Of a stretch of DNA of 10,548 nucleotides, positions 1 to 7,154 are shown piece after piece; within the stretch, counting starts at the first letter, position 1, and every line of letters begins with the position of its first letter. Origin of the DNA: an uncultured Clostridia bacterium (GTDB lineage Bacteria > Bacillota > Clostridia > Christensenellales > UBA1242); assembly GCA_934747805.1 (NCBI GenBank), contig CAKVHC010000015.1, positions 1 to 10,548 of the forward strand, given 5' to 3'. The notes under the pieces are model-generated. The model was not told where the DNA came from. It saw only the letters and a list, made by a program, of their open reading frames with translations, and made no database searches. A program made the position numbers and the translations under genes.

Positions 1-1
1 T

Positions 2-739
2 GCGGAAGAAATCATTGATGAACTCCGCATCCGAGCCAAAAAACAGAAAATCAAGAAAGCCGACGATTGTCGTGCACTTCTAAAAGAAATTTTGGTCGAG
101 CATTTGCCAAACGACGAGATAAAATTTGACTATCCACTCGTCATCACTGTAATCGGCGTTAACGGTGTGGGCAAGACAACCACAATCGCCAAGCTTGCCA
201 ACTATTTCCAAAAACAAAAAAAATCTGTTCTTCTCGCAGCGGGCGACACCTTTCGTGCAGCTGCCAGTGAACAGCTTACAATGTGGGCAAACCGCCTAAA
301 AACGAGAATTGTTTCTCAGGGCGAAGGTGCTGACCCAGCAAGTGTTGTGTTTGATGCAATCGAGTCTGCAAAAGCTAAGAAAACCGACGTGCTTATCATC
401 GACACGGCAGGCAGATTGCACACCAAAGTCAACCTTATGGCAGAGTTGCAAAAAATGGATAGCATTGTTGAAAAACGCTATCCAGAAGCCAAACGTCTAA
501 GTCTAATCGTGCTAGATGCCAGCATTGGACAAAACTCAGTCGCACAAGTCAAAGCCTTTAAAGACAGCGCTCGCATTGACGGCATTGTACTCACCAAGCT
601 TGACGGCACGGCCAAGGGCGGAATTGCATTCCCAATCTTGCAAGAACTTGACTTGCCAATCCTGTTTTTGTGCAACGGCGAAACCTTGAATGACATTTCA
701 CTGTTTGATGCAGAAAATTTTGTAGATAATATTTTATAG
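2..739 (+). CDS. ftsY: Signal recognition particle receptor FtsY (3' part, NG GTPase domain)
   Basis: This is the membrane-associated SRP receptor GTPase. It docks with Ffh-bound ribosome nascent chains and hands them to the Sec translocon. The frame is open to the left edge, so the true start and the beginning of the N domain lie outside the window; the in-frame TTG at 92 is not the start. Visible landmarks are the P-loop GVNGVGKTTT (about 155-184), the FtsY/Ffh insertion motif DTFRAAASEQL, the G3 motif DTAGRLHTK, the DASIGQN stretch and the G4 motif TKLDGTAKGG. The GDTFRAAA and TKLDGTAKGG forms are typical of FtsY; the Ffh of this window has GDIHRPAA and TKIDGDTRGG. The C-terminal GVGE-like motif reads CNGE, slightly divergent. 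The gene ends 8 bp before the ylxM promoter with no terminator between, so read-through into ylxM-ffh is possible. Confidence 0.95.
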   Translation, partial: AEEIIDELRIRAKKQKIKKADDCRALLKEILVEHLPNDEIKFDYPLVITVIGVNGVGKTTTIAKLANYFQKQKKSVLLAAGDTFRAAASEQLTMWANRLKTRIVSQGEGADPASVVFDAIESAKAKKTDVLIIDTAGRLHTKVNLMAELQKMDSIVEKRYPEAKRLSLIVLDASIGQNSVAQVKAFKDSARIDGIVLTKLDGTAKGGIAFPILQELDLPILFLCNGETLNDISLFDAENFVDNIL

Positions 740-747
740 AAAAATAC

Positions 748-776
748 TTGACAGCCTATTAGAATTGTTGTATATT
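748..776 (+). promoter_or_regulatory. Sigma-A-type promoter for ylxM-ffh operon
   Basis: TTGACA (748-753), a 17-bp spacer and TATATT (771-776) make a near-consensus housekeeping promoter. Transcription should start near 783, giving a leader of about 33 nt with a good Shine-Dalgarno sequence (AGGGG, 803-807) before the ATG at 816. It sits directly after the ftsY stop and gives the SRP/ribosome-maturation operon its own start. Confidence 0.8.
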
Positions 777-815
777 AGTGCTGTTAAGTATTTTTACTTT
801 ACAGGGGTAAAATAT

Positions 816-1145
816 ATGGACATTGTTAAAACAGACCATTACAACCGACTATACGACCTGTATGGTGATTTGCTTACAGATAAACAGCGTCGCATTTTTG
901 AGATGTATTTCGCTGACGACTTGTCACTCGCAGAGATTGCCTTTGACCAGAATGTCAGCCGTCAAGCAGTCAAATACTGTTTGGATAATTGCATCAAAAC
1001 TTTGAATCGCTATGAAAATACGCTTAAATTTGGCGAAAAAGTGTCAAAAATTGAAAAATTAATCACTAATCAGCCTGATAACAACACTAAAACTATTGCA
1101 AAAATTTTAGGCATAACAATCGAAACAAATAAAGGAGATAAATAA
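816..1145 (+). CDS. ylxM: YlxM family SRP-associated HTH protein
   Basis: A 109-residue member of the YlxM/p13-like (UPF0122) family, small helix-turn-helix proteins encoded next to ffh in many Firmicutes and linked to SRP function. The family core is clear: LTDKQRRIFEMYFADDLSLAEIA followed by VSRQAVKYCLDN, a sigma-70 region-4-like HTH, then a helical tail. I chose the ATG at 816 because AGGGG lies 8 nt before it and the upstream in-frame ATG at 765 lies inside the promoter. The stop overlaps the ffh start by one base (TAATG), so the two are translationally coupled. The exact molecular role of the family is not settled; SRP RNA binding or modulation of SRP is inferred from the gene pairing and homologues. 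Confidence 0.9.
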   Translation: MDIVKTDHYNRLYDLYGDLLTDKQRRIFEMYFADDLSLAEIAFDQNVSRQAVKYCLDNCIKTLNRYENTLKFGEKVSKIEKLITNQPDNNTKTIAKILGITIETNKGDK

Positions 1146-2461
1146 TGTCAATATTCAGTGGACTTAGCGAAAGATTGAATCATATTTTCTCCAAACTCAC
1201 ACACAAAGGCAAACTGACTTCGCTCGAAATCAAGGAAGCAATGCGTGAAGTGCGAGTTGCATTGCTTGAAGCCGACGTCAACTATCAGGTGGCGAAAGAC
1301 TTTATCGCTCGTGTTAGCGAAAAGGCTGTGGGTGAAGACATTTTGAAATCGCTCACTCCGGGTCAGCAAGTCATCAAGATTGTGCGTGACGAGCTCACCG
1401 AACTCATGGGCGAGCAGAACGAGAAACTGGCAGTCAGCCCAAAATTGCCAACCGTCATTTTGATGTGCGGTTTGCAGGGCAGTGGTAAGACCACAATGAC
1501 TGGCAAATTGGCCGTTTTCTTACGTAAGAATGGCAAAAAACCGCTCCTAGTGGCAGGCGACATTCATCGTCCCGCAGCGATTGACCAGCTTAAAATTTTG
1601 GCACGCAGCATCAATGTTGAGGTCTTTGACCGTGGCACTCAAAATCCAGCCAAGACAGCCAAAGAAGCGATTGAATATGCTCGCAAATTCCAGCTCGACA
1701 CTGTCATCATCGACACGGCAGGCCGTATGCACGTTGACGACGAACTTATGGAAGAGATCAAAGAGATCAAATCGGCCACTGAGCCAACCGAGATTTTGCT
1801 TGTGGTGGACTCAATGACAGGTCAAGATGCGGTGAATGTGGCGAAATCGTTTGACGAAGCGCTCAATATCACGGGCGTGATTCTCACCAAGATTGACGGC
1901 GACACACGTGGCGGTGCGGCACTTTCCATCCGTGCCACAACTGGCAAGCCAATCAAGTTTTGCGGTGTAGGTGAAAAGTTGACCGACCTAGAGCCATTCT
2001 ATCCAGACCGCATAGCCAGTCGAATTTTAGGAATGGGCGACGTGCTGACTCTCATAGACAAGGCACAAGAAGCGGTTGACGAGAAAGAAGCCAAGGAAAT
2101 GCAACAGAAATTTTTGCAGAACGCCTTTACTTTTGAAGATTATCTCAAACAAATGGAGAATCTAAACAAAATGGGCGGACTCAAGAACGTTTTGGGCATG
2201 ATTCCGGGTCTTGAGAGCAAAGTAAAGATTGGCGACATTGACGAAAAGCAACTCATGAAGCAAAAGGCAATCATCCAATCAATGACCCCAGCCGAGCGAC
2301 TTGACCCAAGCGTTATCAATGGTAGTCGACGCAAGCGCATTGCACAGGGCAGTGCATCCACCGTGCCAGAAGTCAACAAGCTGATTAAGCAGTTTGAAGA
2401 GAGCAAAAAAATGATGGCACAATTCAAAAACAAGAAAGGTTTCAACCGACTTTTCAAATAG
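1145..2461 (+). CDS. ffh: Signal recognition particle protein Ffh (SRP54)
   Basis: Ffh is the GTPase subunit of the SRP. It binds 4.5S/SRP RNA and signal sequences emerging from the ribosome and targets them through FtsY, encoded just upstream. The 438 residues are near the usual full length. The N domain spans about 1-90. The G domain holds the P-loop GLQGSGKTT (109-117), GDIHRPAAIDQL, DTAGRM (190-195), TKIDGDTRGGAAL (248-260) and the GVGEKLTDLEPF closing motif. The methionine-containing M domain runs from about 300 to the end, with the finger-loop region NKMGGLKNVLGMIPG and the RNA-binding SRRKRIAQGS (394-403). The start is fixed by AAAGGAGAT at 1131-1139 and the 1-bp overlap with ylxM. No truncation or missing motif is seen. 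Confidence 0.97.
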   Translation: MSIFSGLSERLNHIFSKLTHKGKLTSLEIKEAMREVRVALLEADVNYQVAKDFIARVSEKAVGEDILKSLTPGQQVIKIVRDELTELMGEQNEKLAVSPKLPTVILMCGLQGSGKTTMTGKLAVFLRKNGKKPLLVAGDIHRPAAIDQLKILARSINVEVFDRGTQNPAKTAKEAIEYARKFQLDTVIIDTAGRMHVDDELMEEIKEIKSATEPTEILLVVDSMTGQDAVNVAKSFDEALNITGVILTKIDGDTRGGAALSIRATTGKPIKFCGVGEKLTDLEPFYPDRIASRILGMGDVLTLIDKAQEAVDEKEAKEMQQKFLQNAFTFEDYLKQMENLNKMGGLKNVLGMIPGLESKVKIGDIDEKQLMKQKAIIQSMTPAERLDPSVINGSRRKRIAQGSASTVPEVNKLIKQFEESKKMMAQFKNKKGFNRLFK

Positions 2462-2513
2462 TTATATGCCACCCAAAAGGTGTGAATATAAAAATACAAA
2501 TGGAGGAATAATT

Positions 2514-2810
2514 ATGGCAGTTAGAATTAGACTTACAAGACTAGGAGACAATCACTCACCATTCTACAGAGTAGTGGTAGCAGATTCTCGTTCAGCACGT
2601 GACAAGAAGGTCATTGACCAAATCGGCACTTATGACCCAAAGACTAGTCCAGCAACCATCAAAATTGATGCTGAAAAGGCAAATAAATGGTTGTCAGTAG
2701 GTGCTCAACCAACAGAAACTGCAAAATCTGTTTTGCAAACAGCAGGCATTTTGCAATCTAATGGCAAGACTCCTACTAAGACTAACGACAAGAAAAAGAA
2801 AAGCAAATAA
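2514..2810 (+). CDS. rpsP: 30S ribosomal protein S16
   Basis: S16 is a small-subunit protein that stabilises 16S rRNA folding during 30S assembly. The 98-residue product begins MAVRIRLTRLGDNHSPFYRVVVADSRSARD in sense, which is the diagnostic S16 N-terminus, and contains IGTYDP and the WLSVGAQPTETAKSVL motif. The tail is lysine-rich. The ATG at 2514 is chosen because of the strong TGGAGGA (2501-2507) and the conserved MAVRIRL start; the longer frame from 2466 adds unrelated residues. It lies 52 bp after ffh, the widest gap in the operon, and is followed 15 bp later by the KH protein gene. Its early codons mix AGA with the CGT preferred in the rest of the operon. Confidence 0.97.
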   Translation: MAVRIRLTRLGDNHSPFYRVVVADSRSARDKKVIDQIGTYDPKTSPATIKIDAEKANKWLSVGAQPTETAKSVLQTAGILQSNGKTPTKTNDKKKKSK

Positions 2811-2825
2811 AAGTAGGTAGTCGAT

Positions 2826-3059
2826 ATGAAAGAGATACTTGAATACCTAGTAAAGTCGTTGGTACAAGACAAGGAACAAGTTGAGATTAGCGAATCTCAC
2901 GAAGGCAAAGAAACACGTTTTACTGTGCGTGTGACTGAAGCCGACCTTGGCGGTTTGATTGGTCGTGGTGGCAACACTGCGCAAGCCATTCGCACACTTA
3001 TGCGTGGCTTTACACACTCAAACGAACGTGTCTATGTAAAATTTGAAGGTAAACAATAA
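2826..3059 (+). CDS. khpA: KH-domain RNA-binding protein KhpA (YlqC)
   Basis: A 77-residue single KH domain protein of the KhpA/YlqC family. In Gram-positive bacteria KhpA partners KhpB/EloR and binds small RNAs and mRNAs, affecting cell division and elongation. The N-terminus MKEILEYLVKSLVQDKEQV is typical, and the KH GXXG loop is present as GRGGNTAQAIRTLM (residues about 47-60). The Shine-Dalgarno sequence is weak (AGGTAG near 2814-2819). The stop overlaps the rimM ATG by one base, so the two are likely coupled. The position between rpsP and rimM is the conserved one for this gene. Confidence 0.93.
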   Translation: MKEILEYLVKSLVQDKEQVEISESHEGKETRFTVRVTEADLGGLIGRGGNTAQAIRTLMRGFTHSNERVYVKFEGKQ

Positions 3060-3559
3060 TGCAAAACTATCTCACTATCGCAAAGATAGTAAGACCACAT
3101 GGATTGAAGGGCGAAGTTAAGGTTCGCCCTTTGATTGATGATGGCATTTCAATGACAGACTTTAAGAAGGTGTATTTAGGCAAACAGAACATACCTTCTC
3201 AAATTTTGTCGGTCAAAAATCTGAACGGGTTTTATTCACTAGGGCTTGACACTCTGCATTCCATTGACGATGCGGAGAAGTTTCGCAATCAATACATAAT
3301 GATTGACCGCAATGATTACCCCGCACTTTATGGACAACTGCGTGCCAGTGATGTGGTCGGCTTTGAAGTGAAGACCGAAACAGGCGAACCTATGGGAGTA
3401 GTAGTAAAATATGACGACTATGGCTCAGCCACCATTCTTACTATAGGCGACTCGGGAATGACCTACCAAATTCCTATGGTGCAGGACGTCATCTGGCTCA
3501 GTAAGGACGGTAAACACCTTGTCGTAGATAAAGAGCGTTATTTGGGGGTGCGTGTATGA
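3059..3559 (+). CDS. rimM: 16S rRNA processing/maturation protein RimM
   Basis: RimM binds S19 and helps fold the 3' (head) domain of 16S rRNA in late 30S assembly. The 166-residue protein has the expected two parts: an N-terminal RimM barrel with the signature IAKIVRPHGLKGEVKVRPL (residues 7-25) and a C-terminal PRC-barrel beginning near LRASDVVGFEV, with the conserved IPMVQDVIW stretch near the end. The 1-bp overlap with khpA at the 5' end and the 4-bp ATGA overlap with trmD at the 3' end show tight translational coupling. The C-terminus is short but the PRC barrel appears complete. Confidence 0.95.
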   Translation: MQNYLTIAKIVRPHGLKGEVKVRPLIDDGISMTDFKKVYLGKQNIPSQILSVKNLNGFYSLGLDTLHSIDDAEKFRNQYIMIDRNDYPALYGQLRASDVVGFEVKTETGEPMGVVVKYDDYGSATILTIGDSGMTYQIPMVQDVIWLSKDGKHLVVDKERYLGVRV

Positions 3560-4218
3560 GAATAGACATTCTAACGCTTTTTCCAGAGATGTTTGCGCCT
3601 ATAAAAATGAGCATTTTGGAACGTGCTGAAAGAAAAGGCGTGCTGAAAATAAATATCGTCAACATACGAGATTTTGCTCACGATGCACACCAAAAATGCG
3701 ATGATACACCATTTGGCGGCGGCAGTGGAATGATTATGATGTGTGCTCCGCTTTGCGAAGCCATTGACAGCGTGCTTGACGACGGAGCAGTGGTGGTGTA
3801 CATGTCACCACGTGGCAAGGTGCTAAAACAAGTTTTGGCTCGTGAGTATGCCAAATGCGAGCATATTATCATTATTTGCGGACATTATGAGGGTATTGAC
3901 CAACGTGTTTTGCAGAAATATAACGTGACCGAGATTTCAATCGGCGATTATGTGCTCACTGGTGGAGAACTGCCAGCAATGGTGTTCACCGACTGCATTT
4001 CACGTCTTGTTGACGGCGTAATCAGTGCAGACAGCATAGTGGACGAGAGTTTTTCGTCCAATCTGCTCGAATACGATCAATACACTCGTCCAGCCGAGTT
4101 TGAAGGTATGCGTGTGCCAGACGTTTTGCTCAGTGGCAACCACGCAGAAATCGCTAAATGGCGTGCCCAAAATTCGCTAGACAACACCAAACAAAATCGT
4201 CCAGACTTGCTGGACTAA
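3556..4218 (+). CDS. trmD: tRNA (guanine-N1)-methyltransferase TrmD
   Basis: TrmD makes m1G37 next to the anticodon of tRNAs reading CNN codons plus some Pro and Arg tRNAs, using S-adenosylmethionine, and so prevents +1 frameshifting. At 220 residues it is slightly shorter than usual (about 230-250). Markers of the SPOUT trefoil-knot enzyme are all visible: MRIDILTLFPEMF at the start, DDTPFGGGSGMIMM (49-62), GHYEGIDQR (109-117), ISIGDYVLTGGELPA (127-141), SRLVDGV (149-155) with the Arg expected in catalysis, ESF (164-166) and LLEYDQYTRP followed by VPDVLLSGNH. The C-terminal tail after KWR is short. Translation is coupled to rimM by ATGA. In most relatives rplS follows here; instead rbgA begins 10 bp later. 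Confidence 0.96.
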   Translation: MRIDILTLFPEMFAPIKMSILERAERKGVLKINIVNIRDFAHDAHQKCDDTPFGGGSGMIMMCAPLCEAIDSVLDDGAVVVYMSPRGKVLKQVLAREYAKCEHIIIICGHYEGIDQRVLQKYNVTEISIGDYVLTGGELPAMVFTDCISRLVDGVISADSIVDESFSSNLLEYDQYTRPAEFEGMRVPDVLLSGNHAEIAKWRAQNSLDNTKQNRPDLLD

Positions 4219-4228
4219 AAGGACTTGT

Positions 4229-5065
4229 ATGATACAGTGGTTTCCGGGTCATATGACCAAGACATTACGCCAAATGCAAGACACAGCCAAGCTGTGCGAC
4301 TTTTTCGTGTATGTTTTGGATGCTCGTGCACCACAGTCTTGCGTCAATCCCGAGTTTAGCAAGGTGATTGGCAACAAACCTATCATTTACGTTTTAAACA
4401 AGGCCGACCTTGCCAACGAACGTGCAACTAGTTCGTTTAAGTCATATTTTGAGTCGCTTCCAAATAGCAAAGTAGTGGTTCTCAATTCCACACAATCAAA
4501 GTCAGGGCAGGTGATAGTTCGCTTGGTCAATCAAATCTTCGCTGACCGTCTGGAGCAAAATAAACTAAAGGGTGCAAAGTTCATTCTGCGTGGAATGATT
4601 GTCGGCGTGCCAAACTGTGGCAAAAGCACGCTCATCAACAACCTTGTGGGCAAGGCACGTGCCGTCACAGGAGATAAGCCGGGCGTGACACGCAATATTC
4701 AGTGGGTGCGTCTAAATTCGTCACTCGAAATTATGGATACGCCGGGCACACTTTGGCCAAGTTTTACCGACCAAACTGTTGGCTACAAACTGGCACTTTT
4801 AGGCTCAGTCAAAGATGATGTCGTAGATTTGTACGACTTGTGCATATTTTTCATTCGAGAATACGCAAAATTTGGCGTTTTCAATAAATATCAGGTTGAT
4901 ATTCAAGATAAAACACCACGTGAAATTTTGGAAAATATCGCCAAAAAACGTGGGTGCATAGAACGTGGCGGCGACATAGACTATGACCGCATTGAGAAAC
5001 TCATTTTGACTGACTTTCGCAAAGGTGCATTAGGAAAAATAACGCTAGACAACATAAACGAGTAA
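4229..5065 (+). CDS. rbgA: Ribosome biogenesis GTPase RbgA (YlqF)
   Basis: RbgA is a circularly permuted GTPase needed for late 50S assembly, in B. subtilis for incorporation of L16, L27 and L36. The 278-residue protein starts with the classic IQWFPGHMTK motif. The permuted order is visible: G4 NKAD (57-60) comes first, then the P-loop GVPNCGKSTLIN (126-137), the G2 threonine region PGVTR and G3 DTPGTLWP (170-177). The C-terminal helical ANTAR-like part with the YDRIEKLILTDFRKGALGK stretch is intact. The start is supported by AAAGGA 8 nt upstream. The last codons and stop form part of the operon terminator hairpin. Confidence 0.95.
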   Translation: MIQWFPGHMTKTLRQMQDTAKLCDFFVYVLDARAPQSCVNPEFSKVIGNKPIIYVLNKADLANERATSSFKSYFESLPNSKVVVLNSTQSKSGQVIVRLVNQIFADRLEQNKLKGAKFILRGMIVGVPNCGKSTLINNLVGKARAVTGDKPGVTRNIQWVRLNSSLEIMDTPGTLWPSFTDQTVGYKLALLGSVKDDVVDLYDLCIFFIREYAKFGVFNKYQVDIQDKTPREILENIAKKRGCIERGGDIDYDRIEKLILTDFRKGALGKITLDNINE

Positions 5066-5079
5066 ACACTCGTTTTTTT
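5056..5079 (+). terminator. Intrinsic terminator of the ffh-rbgA operon, overlapping the rbgA stop
   Basis: A perfect 8-bp stem, AAACGAGT (5056-5063) with ACTCGTTT (5068-5075), has an AAAC tetraloop and a run of seven T (5073-5079). The 5' arm encodes the last residues of RbgA and the loop contains most of the TAA stop (5063-5065), so the gene and terminator share sequence. Confidence 0.85.
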
Positions 5080-5096
5080 GTGGCGAAAAATTTTGC

Positions 5097-5125
5097 TTGC
5101 CAATACTTATTCTCGGTGATATAAT
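5097..5125 (+). promoter_or_regulatory. Extended -10 promoter for yraN
   Basis: TTGCCA (5097-5102), a 17-bp spacer and a perfect TATAAT (5120-5125), preceded by TGA at 5117-5119 (extended -10 TGn). The base 7 nt after the -10 is the A of the yraN ATG at 5132, so the predicted transcript would be leaderless or nearly so. Confidence 0.8.
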
Positions 5126-5131
5126 CATAAT

Positions 5132-5509
5132 ATGAATTCCACATATCATGGCTATGAGAATTTAGGTCGTCAGTTTGATAGTATCAAAGGCAAGATTAAT
5201 GAAAATCGTGCGTGCGAGTTTTTGACCGCCAAAGGCTATAAAATACTTGACCGCAATTTCACCTGTCCAATAGGGGAGATAGACATAATTGCACTTGACC
5301 GAGACACCATTGTTTTCGTTGAAGTGAAATATCGCACGACGGCATATTTCGGTTTGCCCCAAGAGGCCGTCACTCCGCAAAAACAGCAAAAAATCCGTGC
5401 CGTTGCCAGTTTGTATCTCAAAATGAAACGCAAACTCAACGCCCCTTGCCGTTTCGACGTCGTAGCCATTCTCGGCGACCAAATAACCCACATCGAGAAC
5501 GCATTTTAG
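5132..5509 (+). CDS. yraN: YraN family (UPF0102) endonuclease-like protein
   Basis: A 125-residue UPF0102 protein with the restriction-endonuclease-like fold. The family signature is complete: GKINENRACEFLTAKGYKIL, RNFTCPIGEIDIIALD (GEID motif with catalytic-type Asp), FVEVKYR (E-x-K motif), the AVTPQKQQKI helix, CRFDVVAI and a final HIENAF. The biochemical role of the family is poorly defined; a nucleic-acid processing role is inferred from the fold. About 20 extra residues precede the conserved core, but no other ATG, GTG or TTG is available in frame, so the start is fixed at 5132. No Shine-Dalgarno sequence lies upstream and the promoter -10 ends 6 nt before the ATG, which points to leaderless translation. 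rnhB, a common neighbour between rbgA and yraN, is missing here. Confidence 0.92.
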   Translation: MNSTYHGYENLGRQFDSIKGKINENRACEFLTAKGYKILDRNFTCPIGEIDIIALDRDTIVFVEVKYRTTAYFGLPQEAVTPQKQQKIRAVASLYLKMKRKLNAPCRFDVVAILGDQITHIENAF

Positions 5510-5548
5510 TTCATCTGAGTGCGAGCATCTATTTTCAAGGAAGCCAAA

Positions 5549-5632
5549 ATGAGTGTAGTATATCTAATTGCATTTGAAGAACCATTAACAAAAAATTTAA
5601 ATAGTTTATCAAAATATATAGTAGTCAAATAA
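5549..5632 (+). CDS. Possible 27-residue small ORF
   Basis: A short frame begins MSVVYLIAFEEPL and ends at TAA 5630-5632, 14 bp before the bidirectional terminator. AAGGAAG (5537-5543) lies at a reasonable distance before its ATG, which is the only real support. No promoter is apparent, so it would depend on read-through from yraN. I recognise no family. It may be a genuine microprotein, a remnant of a longer gene, or chance. Confidence 0.25.
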   Translation: MSVVYLIAFEEPLTKNLNSLSKYIVVK

Positions 5633-5645
5633 CTTTGAAATCAAT

Positions 5646-5687
5646 AAAAAAGGAACAATGCAAATTAAGTGCAGTGTTCTTTTTTTG
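5646..5687. terminator. Bidirectional terminator between yraN and the glycosyltransferase
   Basis: AAAAAGGAACA pairs with TGTTCTTTTT (one G-U), then, after a single A/G mismatch, TGCA pairs with TGCA across a 7-nt loop. A run of T follows on the plus strand, and the A run at the other end provides a T run on the minus strand. It separates the convergent plus-strand yraN block and the minus-strand gene, and can serve both. Confidence 0.8.
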
Positions 5688-5710
5688 TTATTCAAAACCA
5701 ATCATTTGAG

Positions 5711-6994
5711 TTATGCTGTAATTTCTTTTTGCGTTTCAGTTTCTGTTTGTTCAACGTTTTGTTCTTTCTTATTTTTAGAGTTGTTTACAAATTCACTATA
5801 CAAATCAATGTAACCTTTAACAAGCAAGCAAACAGCACTTAGTTGAGCAACAAGGAAGAAACTGAATCCAGCCAAAAGTGGAAGAGCAACTAGGCCATAG
5901 CAAATGCCATAAAAATATTTGTTTAGTTTGCTCATACTTTCAAATTCAACGAAGTAGAGAGTAACTGGAATAATTAAGAAGCTTAGCGTGTAGGCATAGG
6001 AAACGCCTTGGAATAGAGCATAAGTTAACAAAGTGATGAGTATAGGTTGCATTTTGTATTTTGTGTTTTTAGACAAGATTAAAGCAACCAATGTTATAAT
6101 GATGCTGCCAAAACGCAACAATTTGCTTAAAATGGAATGAAGAATTGGCAAGTGTAGGAGCGTGGCAATTTTAGATGCCAAACCATCAAAGCCAATATTA
6201 GACCAAGCAGCGTCACGACCTTCTCCAGTATTAAATCTTGAAAAATTCGCCCAAATTTCTTTAATATTTTTAAATCCACCTTCAATTAATAGGAAAGGAA
6301 TGAAAATTAAAATTCCAGCGTAAATTAGTGTTTTTAGTAGATCTAAAAATCTGCGATCCTTGATAAAGAAAAGCAATAGTAGAGCAGGATAAATTTTAAC
6401 AGCGACTGCACCAGCCAAACATAAATTGGCGATTTCTCTTTGCCATCTCTTTTCGCTATTATAGAACAAGAAGAATAACATTACTAAAATGCAAGCAAAT
6501 ATAATGTTGTTTCCTCTAAATAGGCAATAAGCGAAAGGAGCGAAACAGAATGTGCAAACTAGCAAATATACTAGTTTTCTGCCTTTAAATTTAGACAATT
6601 TTGCCACGATTAACATAACAATTGCCATACAAATTAAATAGAAAAGCAAAAAGCTAATGATAAAGCTAGCATTCGTTGAAAGTTGTGCTAAAGTCATTTC
6701 TCCGTTAATATAACTAACGAGTGCAGGTTTGCAAATTAATGCAAACAAATAAAATGGTAAAAAGGCAAAAGGCGGATAAATTGAGTGTATTGCTGGGTTG
6801 CCATATTCGCCAGTATAAGGGTTTTTTACAATGCAGTAAGATAGTGTTTCAGCAAAATCGCTAAACATATGTCCCCATGATCTTATTACATAAATTATTA
6901 GTCCTGCAACAAATGTTACGGACAATACAATCATAGCCCAAAATAATATTTTTTGAACTTTATCGTTGTTTGATGTATTTGTTTTTGTGTTCAT
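5711..6994 (-). CDS. GT87/DUF2029-type polytopic membrane glycosyltransferase
   Basis: A 427-residue hydrophobic protein resembling the GT87 (DUF2029) family, GT-C fold enzymes that use polyprenyl-phosphate sugars at the outer face of the membrane. Roughly ten membrane segments are readable, starting with ILFWAMIVLSVTFVAGLIIY. The first outside loop carries DFAE, then NPYTGEYGNPAIHSIYPP just before the next hydrophobic segment, like the family's D-x-Y...PY...YPP pattern; AVKIYPALLLLFFIKDRR matches the family's central K-x-x-P segment. The C-terminal tail is charged and Gln/Glu-rich. I chose the ATG at 6994 because GGAG lies 8 nt before it; the frame extends 16 codons further without a ribosome binding site. 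Arginine is mostly AGA, unlike the ffh operon. Sugar and acceptor cannot be told from sequence. Confidence 0.75.
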   Translation of the reverse strand: MNTKTNTSNNDKVQKILFWAMIVLSVTFVAGLIIYVIRSWGHMFSDFAETLSYCIVKNPYTGEYGNPAIHSIYPPFAFLPFYLFALICKPALVSYINGEMTLAQLSTNASFIISFLLFYLICMAIVMLIVAKLSKFKGRKLVYLLVCTFCFAPFAYCLFRGNNIIFACILVMLFFLFYNSEKRWQREIANLCLAGAVAVKIYPALLLLFFIKDRRFLDLLKTLIYAGILIFIPFLLIEGGFKNIKEIWANFSRFNTGEGRDAAWSNIGFDGLASKIATLLHLPILHSILSKLLRFGSIIITLVALILSKNTKYKMQPILITLLTYALFQGVSYAYTLSFLIIPVTLYFVEFESMSKLNKYFYGICYGLVALPLLAGFSFFLVAQLSAVCLLVKGYIDLYSEFVNNSKNKKEQNVEQTETETQKEITA

Positions 6995-7074
6995 ATTTGT
7001 TTCTCCGCTACAACTATAACACACGAAAAGAATAAATTCCAAATAAAATTTACAAATATTTAATTAATAAATAA

Positions 7075-7102
7075 AAAATATTTAATTCTTAGTCATTTTC
7101 AA
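7075..7102 (-). promoter_or_regulatory. Possible promoter of the glycosyltransferase gene
   Basis: On the minus strand TTGAAA (7102-7097), a 16-bp spacer and TATTTT (7080-7075) form a moderate promoter, with a 16-bp palindrome directly upstream. An alternative closer pair is TTGGAA (7042-7037), 18 bp, TATAGT (7018-7013), but its start site would fall at the ribosome binding site. Either could be used. Confidence 0.35.
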
Positions 7103-7104
7103 CT

Positions 7105-7120
7105 AAACGAATGTTCGTTT
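7105..7120. promoter_or_regulatory. Perfect palindrome, candidate operator
   Basis: AAACGAATGTTCGTTT is a perfect 7-bp inverted repeat with a 2-bp centre. It lies 2 bp upstream of the candidate -35 of the minus-strand glycosyltransferase promoter, a typical place for a dimeric regulator. The half-site spacing (CGAA-2-TTCG) does not fit the Gram-positive LexA box. The cognate protein is unknown. Confidence 0.35.
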
Positions 7121-7154
7121 GAAAAAACATTTCATCGTCTTTTATAATTTATAC

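Noticed and set aside
765..815. Upstream ATG for ylxM at 765
   Set aside because: It lies inside the promoter and has no ribosome binding site; the ATG at 816 has AGGGG and matches the family start.
2466..2513. Upstream start for rpsP at 2466
   Set aside because: The extra residues are not part of S16, and the ATG at 2514 has a strong ribosome binding site and the conserved MAVRIRL start.
5162..5493. Minus-strand ORFs inside yraN
   Set aside because: They are shadows of the clearly conserved yraN frame.
6995..7042. N-terminal extension of the glycosyltransferase to 7042
   Set aside because: GGAG lies at the right distance before the ATG at 6994 and no ribosome binding site precedes 7042.
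7105..7120. LexA/SOS box
   Set aside because: The Gram-positive box needs GAAC and GTTC separated by four bases; here the palindrome is CGAA-2-TTCG.
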